Below the pieces are notes generated by a model, which did no database searches, was not told the origin of the DNA, and saw nothing but the letters and a program-made list of their open reading frames with translations. Below, in pieces: positions 62,627-64,000 of a stretch of DNA of 64,000 bases. A program made the translations under genes and the position numbers. Within the stretch, counting starts at the first letter, position 1, and each line of letters opens with the position of its first letter. Source of the DNA: Mycobacterium sp. SMC-8 (lineage in GTDB: Bacteria; Actinomycetota; Actinomycetes; Mycobacteriales; Mycobacteriaceae); contig NZ_CP079865.1 of the NCBI RefSeq assembly GCF_025263565.1, forward strand, positions 3,844,001-3,908,000. Direction: 5' to 3'.

Positions 62627-64000
62627 TCTCGTTGGATCCGTCCCCTCCGATCTACCCGTTCAGCGCGGTCGTCGGCCACGACCGGCTTCGCCTGGCGTTG
62701 ATGCTGTGCGCTGTTCGGCCCGACATCGGTGGAGTCCTGATCCGCGGGGAGAAGGGCACCGCGAAGTCGACTGCGGTGCGCGGCCTTGCGCAGGTGCTGG
62801 CCGCTGCGTTCAGGACGGCCGGCGACGAGGGCGGGCAGCTGGTGGAACTGCCGATCGGCGCCACCGAGGACCGGGTCGTCGGATCCCTGGACCTGCAGAA
62901 GGTGTTGCGAGACGGCGAACACGCGTTCTCGCCGGGGCTGCTGGCGCGCGCACACCGCGGAGTGCTTTACGTCGACGAGGTCAACCTGTTGCACGATCAT
63001 CTGGTCGACGTGCTGCTGGACGCCGCGGCGATGGGGCGGGTGCACATCGAACGGGACGGCGTCTCGCACAGCCACGACGCGCGGTTCGTGCTCATCGGCA
63101 CGATGAATCCCGAAGAGGGGGAACTGCGTCCGCAGTTGCTCGACCGGTTCGGGCTCACCGTCGACGTGGCGGCGTCGCGCGACGTCGATGTCCGTGCCGA
63201 AGTGATCCGCGCCCGGCTGGCCTACGAGGCAGACCCGGCCGCGTTCGCCGCCCGGTACGCCGCCGAGGACGCCGAACTGGCCGCCCGGATCGCGGCGGCA
63301 CGGGCGTTGGTCGCCGAAGTGGTGTTGCCCGACAGCGAGTTACGGCGCATCGCGGCACTGTGCGCGGCCTTCGACGTCGACGGCATGCGCGCAGACCTGG
63401 TGGTGGCTCGCACCGCGGTGGCCCACGCGGCGTGGCGCGGTTCGACCCCCGGGGCGAGCCAAACGACGGGTGACGTGACGGTCGATGAAGAGGACATCCG
63501 TGTGGCTGCCGAACTCGCGCTGCCGCACCGCCGCCGCCGCGACCCGTTCGATGATCCCGGACTGGACCAGGATCGGCTCGACGAGGCCATGGAGCAGGCG
63601 GCCGAATCAGCAGAGGCGCAGCCGGATCCCGAGCCGGACCCGGATCCGTCCGGCGGCGGGGCTCCCGAGTCTGAGCAGCCTTCTGATGGTCAAGGGCAGC
63701 AACGCCGTTCAGGTGCGCCGCCGCGCCAGAGCGCACCGCCGTCGACCACCTTCAAAACCCGCGCTCTCGTCGTCCCCGGCGTCGGCGAAGGGGCGCCCGG
63801 GCGTCGCTCCCGGGCACGCAACCGGACCGGCACCGTGGTGTCGGAGACCGCCGAGCCGGACGCCGGCCACGGGATGCACGTGTTCGCCACGCTGCTCACG
63901 GCCGCGGGCCGGCAAGCCGGTCCCGGCGCGGTGCGGCCCGCCCCCGACGACGTCCGACGCGCGGTCCGGGAGGGACGCGAGGGCAATCTGGTGATCTTCG
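62623..64000 (+). CDS. Mg-chelatase-like AAA+ subunit, cut by window end
   Basis: ChlI/ChlD-type AAA+ ATPase fused to a VWA-bearing C-terminus in the family (Rv2850c-like). The gene starts with a GTG overlapping the GNAT stop and stays open to the window end (459 codons seen). Seen: [20 protein letters not shown], Walker [39 protein letters not shown], Walker [37 protein letters not shown], and an acidic, proline-rich linker near codon 330. Cobaltochelatase/Mg-chelatase family; the role in mycobacteria is uncertain. Confidence 0.88.
   Translation, partial: MISLDPSPPIYPFSAVVGHDRLRLALMLCAVRPDIGGVLIRGEKGTAKSTAVRGLAQVLAAAFRTAGDEGGQLVELPIGATEDRVVGSLDLQKVLRDGEHAFSPGLLARAHRGVLYVDEVNLLHDHLVDVLLDAAAMGRVHIERDGVSHSHDARFVLIGTMNPEEGELRPQLLDRFGLTVDVAASRDVDVRAEVIRARLAYEADPAAFAARYAAEDAELAARIAAARALVAEVVLPDSELRRIAALCAAFDVDGMRADLVVARTAVAHAAWRGSTPGASQTTGDVTVDEEDIRVAAELALPHRRRRDPFDDPGLDQDRLDEAMEQAAESAEAQPDPEPDPDPSGGGAPESEQPSDGQGQQRRSGAPPRQSAPPSTTFKTRALVVPGVGEGAPGRRSRARNRTGTVVSETAEPDAGHGMHVFATLLTAAGRQAGPGAVRPAPDDVRRAVREGREGNLVIF

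Overview
The window comes from a high-GC actinobacterium, almost certainly a fast-growing Mycobacterium/Mycolicibacterium. It carries mycothione reductase, MPT70/MPT83-type fasciclin proteins, several F420-dependent luciferase-like oxidoreductases, a wax-ester synthase/DGAT and a mycofactocin-coupled SDR. From about 27.3 kb to the end the gene order follows, as I recall it, the M. tuberculosis block Rv2876 back to Rv2850c: DUF2631, fasciclins, dxr, rip1, ispG, GNAT, PBP lipoprotein, mapB, glnA4, GATase, aldC, SDR, nickel/cobalt uptake, mtr, hydrolase, mqo, GNAT, Mg-chelatase. Extra genes are interleaved.

Region 1 (1-4.3 kb) is visibly less GC-rich. It holds a tight four-gene operon: CbbY-like HAD phosphatase, EutH-like transporter, choline/ethanolamine-type kinase and a transaldolase-like enzyme. 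It looks like an acquired carbon-source cassette of unknown substrate.

Region 2 (4.6-6.08 kb) is a broken RNase P RNA gene (rnpB) on the minus strand. An intact IS630-family element sits inside it, right after the P12 hairpin. The 5' end of the gene is also gone, replaced by the left end of the next element.

Region 3 (6.08-18.97 kb) is an actinomycete integrative and conjugative element (AICE). It has a large serine integrase, a pSAM2-type replication initiator, an FtsK/TraSA-like translocase, a Pra-like protein and an XRE regulator translationally coupled to a creatininase. Its cargo includes a type VII secretion substrate trio with a lipoprotein, and an AbiF (Abi_2, HEPN) protein preceded by a compact structured RNA with its own promoter. 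The two outer ends of the element form an imperfect inverted repeat when joined, as expected of a serine-integrase attP. Yet the left flank is rnpB and the right flank is a DUF222/13E12 HNH gene, so the borders belong to two different host genes.

Region 4 (19-31 kb) is mycobacterial accessory metabolism: truncated HNH gene, two divergent LLM oxidoreductases, MDR reductase, acyl-CoA thioesterase, DUF427, WS/DGAT, SDR, photolyase and a third LLM enzyme.

Region 5 (31-64 kb) is the conserved block. It contains isoprenoid enzymes (dxr, ispG) flanking the site-2 protease Rip1, and a GNAT fused to a GyrA-like segment with in-frame 24-bp repeats. It also has an N-acetylglutaminylglutamine amide osmolyte pair, a five-gene glutamylation/oxidation operon (glutamine-synthetase-like, GATase, ALDH, SDR, GntR), ArsR plus CbiMNQO metal uptake, a two-component system, a SigH-like ECF sigma factor, mtr, mqo and the start of a Mg-chelatase gene. 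No tRNA, complete rRNA or CRISPR array was seen.
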